A stretch of DNA of 64,000 nucleotides from Candidatus Zixiibacteriota bacterium. Its GTDB lineage: Bacteria; Zixibacteria; MSB-5A5; GN15; FEB-12. The stretch is taken from positions 247,331-311,330 of the forward strand of contig JANQPI010000042.1 of the NCBI GenBank assembly GCA_028289585.1, written 5' to 3'. The translations under genes and the position numbers were made by a program. This document shows, one piece after another, positions 63,691-64,000 of this stretch. The first letter of the stretch is position 1; each line of letters begins with the position of its first letter. The notes beneath the pieces are model-generated. The model was not told where the DNA came from. It searched no databases and saw only the letters and a list, made by a program, of their open reading frames with translations.

Positions 63691-64000
63691 CTACTTGATG
63701 ATCACCAGGGTGCCGATCTGGGTGCGCTGGTCGGAGGTCACCACCCAGTAGTATGTCCCTGACGTTACAATCTGCCGATTCCGACTGACGATATTCCAGA
63801 TCGCGTGCGACGCATTCGGTGAGCCGGGTGGTTCGTCATGGTCGATCGTGATGATCCGGTCGCCATCCAATGAATAGATCTCAATCGTGCATTTCGGCGG
63901 AAGGTTCGCGAAGTGGATTCGCTTTTCGAGCTGCGGGTTGCGCGTCTTGAGACGGTCCTCGAATCCCTCCTGAACGTAGTTGTCATCTGAGCGGTACGGG
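63691..64000 (-). CDS. C-terminal end of a second secreted paralogue (cut by window edge)
   Basis: The 102 residues ending at 63691 match the last 102 of the 60179-62605 protein except for four changes (Val/Ser, Arg/Lys, Met/Thr, Asn/Asp). Both carry CxIEIYSLDGDRI and end in GTLVIIK. Many silent changes separate the DNA copies, so this is not a recent duplication but a strongly conserved or converting domain. The rest lies beyond the window. Confidence 0.85.
   Translation of the reverse strand, partial: PYRSDDNYVQEGFEDRLKTRNPQLEKRIHFANLPPKCTIEIYSLDGDRIITIDHDEPPGSPNASHAIWNIVSRNRQIVTSGTYYWVVTSDQRTQIGTLVIIK

Overview
The window is one contiguous piece of a diderm (Gram-negative type) bacterial chromosome with moderately high GC and dense, mostly housekeeping coding. 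It has lpxD, a Skp/OmpH chaperone, BamA and TamA/TamB, so an LPS-type outer membrane is expected. Three proteins (35350-44448, 60179-62605, and the partial one at 63691-64000) end in C-terminal domains of the type used for surface sorting in the Fibrobacteres-Chlorobi-Bacteroidetes group and its candidate-phylum relatives such as Zixibacteria. That placement is inferred from gene content only; no rRNA is present.

Layout. 1-20023 is almost entirely minus strand. From high to low coordinate it reads: a DUF401 membrane protein (18788-20023); an ECF sigma / anti-sigma / catalytically dead HtrA-like / carboxymuconolactone-decarboxylase-like / tamB / tamA cluster with overlapping genes; cysteine desulfurase-mnmA; a metallo-beta-lactamase-fold hydrolase; an AsmA-like protein; a PAS sensor-like protein; then yicC-gmk-rpoZ-topA (topA cut by the window edge). 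20024-23016 is plus strand: pabB-pabC and an outer-membrane-like protein. 23020-27037 is minus strand: trxA, rhomboid, a pseudo-receiver protein, a DUF2064-like transferase and a creatininase-family hydrolase. 27204-35287 is a tight plus-strand cluster dtd-maf-rodZ-GT9 fragment-smc-ftsY-yjbQ-rlmH. 35350-44448 is a single 3032-residue secreted protein with about 29 cysteine-rich Ig-like repeats, a cohesin-like and a dockerin-like segment and a sorting tail. 44923-46932 is acs.

46933-50382 is an accessory pocket: a VOC protein and a self-processing YadA-like/S74 surface protein embedded in several families of short palindromic repeats. 50383-54272 (minus) holds an SPFH protein, a lipoprotein and uvrB. 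54445-58963 (plus) is rplU-bamA-skp-lpxD, an envelope-biogenesis operon headed by ribosomal protein L21. 58964-64000 (minus) has a HAMP membrane protein, ssb, and a secreted-protein locus: two large paralogues with nearly identical C-termini flanking a membrane-anchored thioredoxin-like gene broken at a C9 tract and a small exported cysteine-rich protein.

The points most worth following are the sigma-regulated tamAB cluster with a triad-less HtrA, the giant repeat protein with an internal 14-domain duplication, the surface protein / thioredoxin / Cys-rich peptide locus with its homopolymer frameshift, the repeat-flanked S74 adhesin, a bamA gene with no ordinary start codon, and signs of leaderless transcription from TAnnnT promoters. 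No tRNA, rRNA, CRISPR array or intact insertion sequence was recognised.
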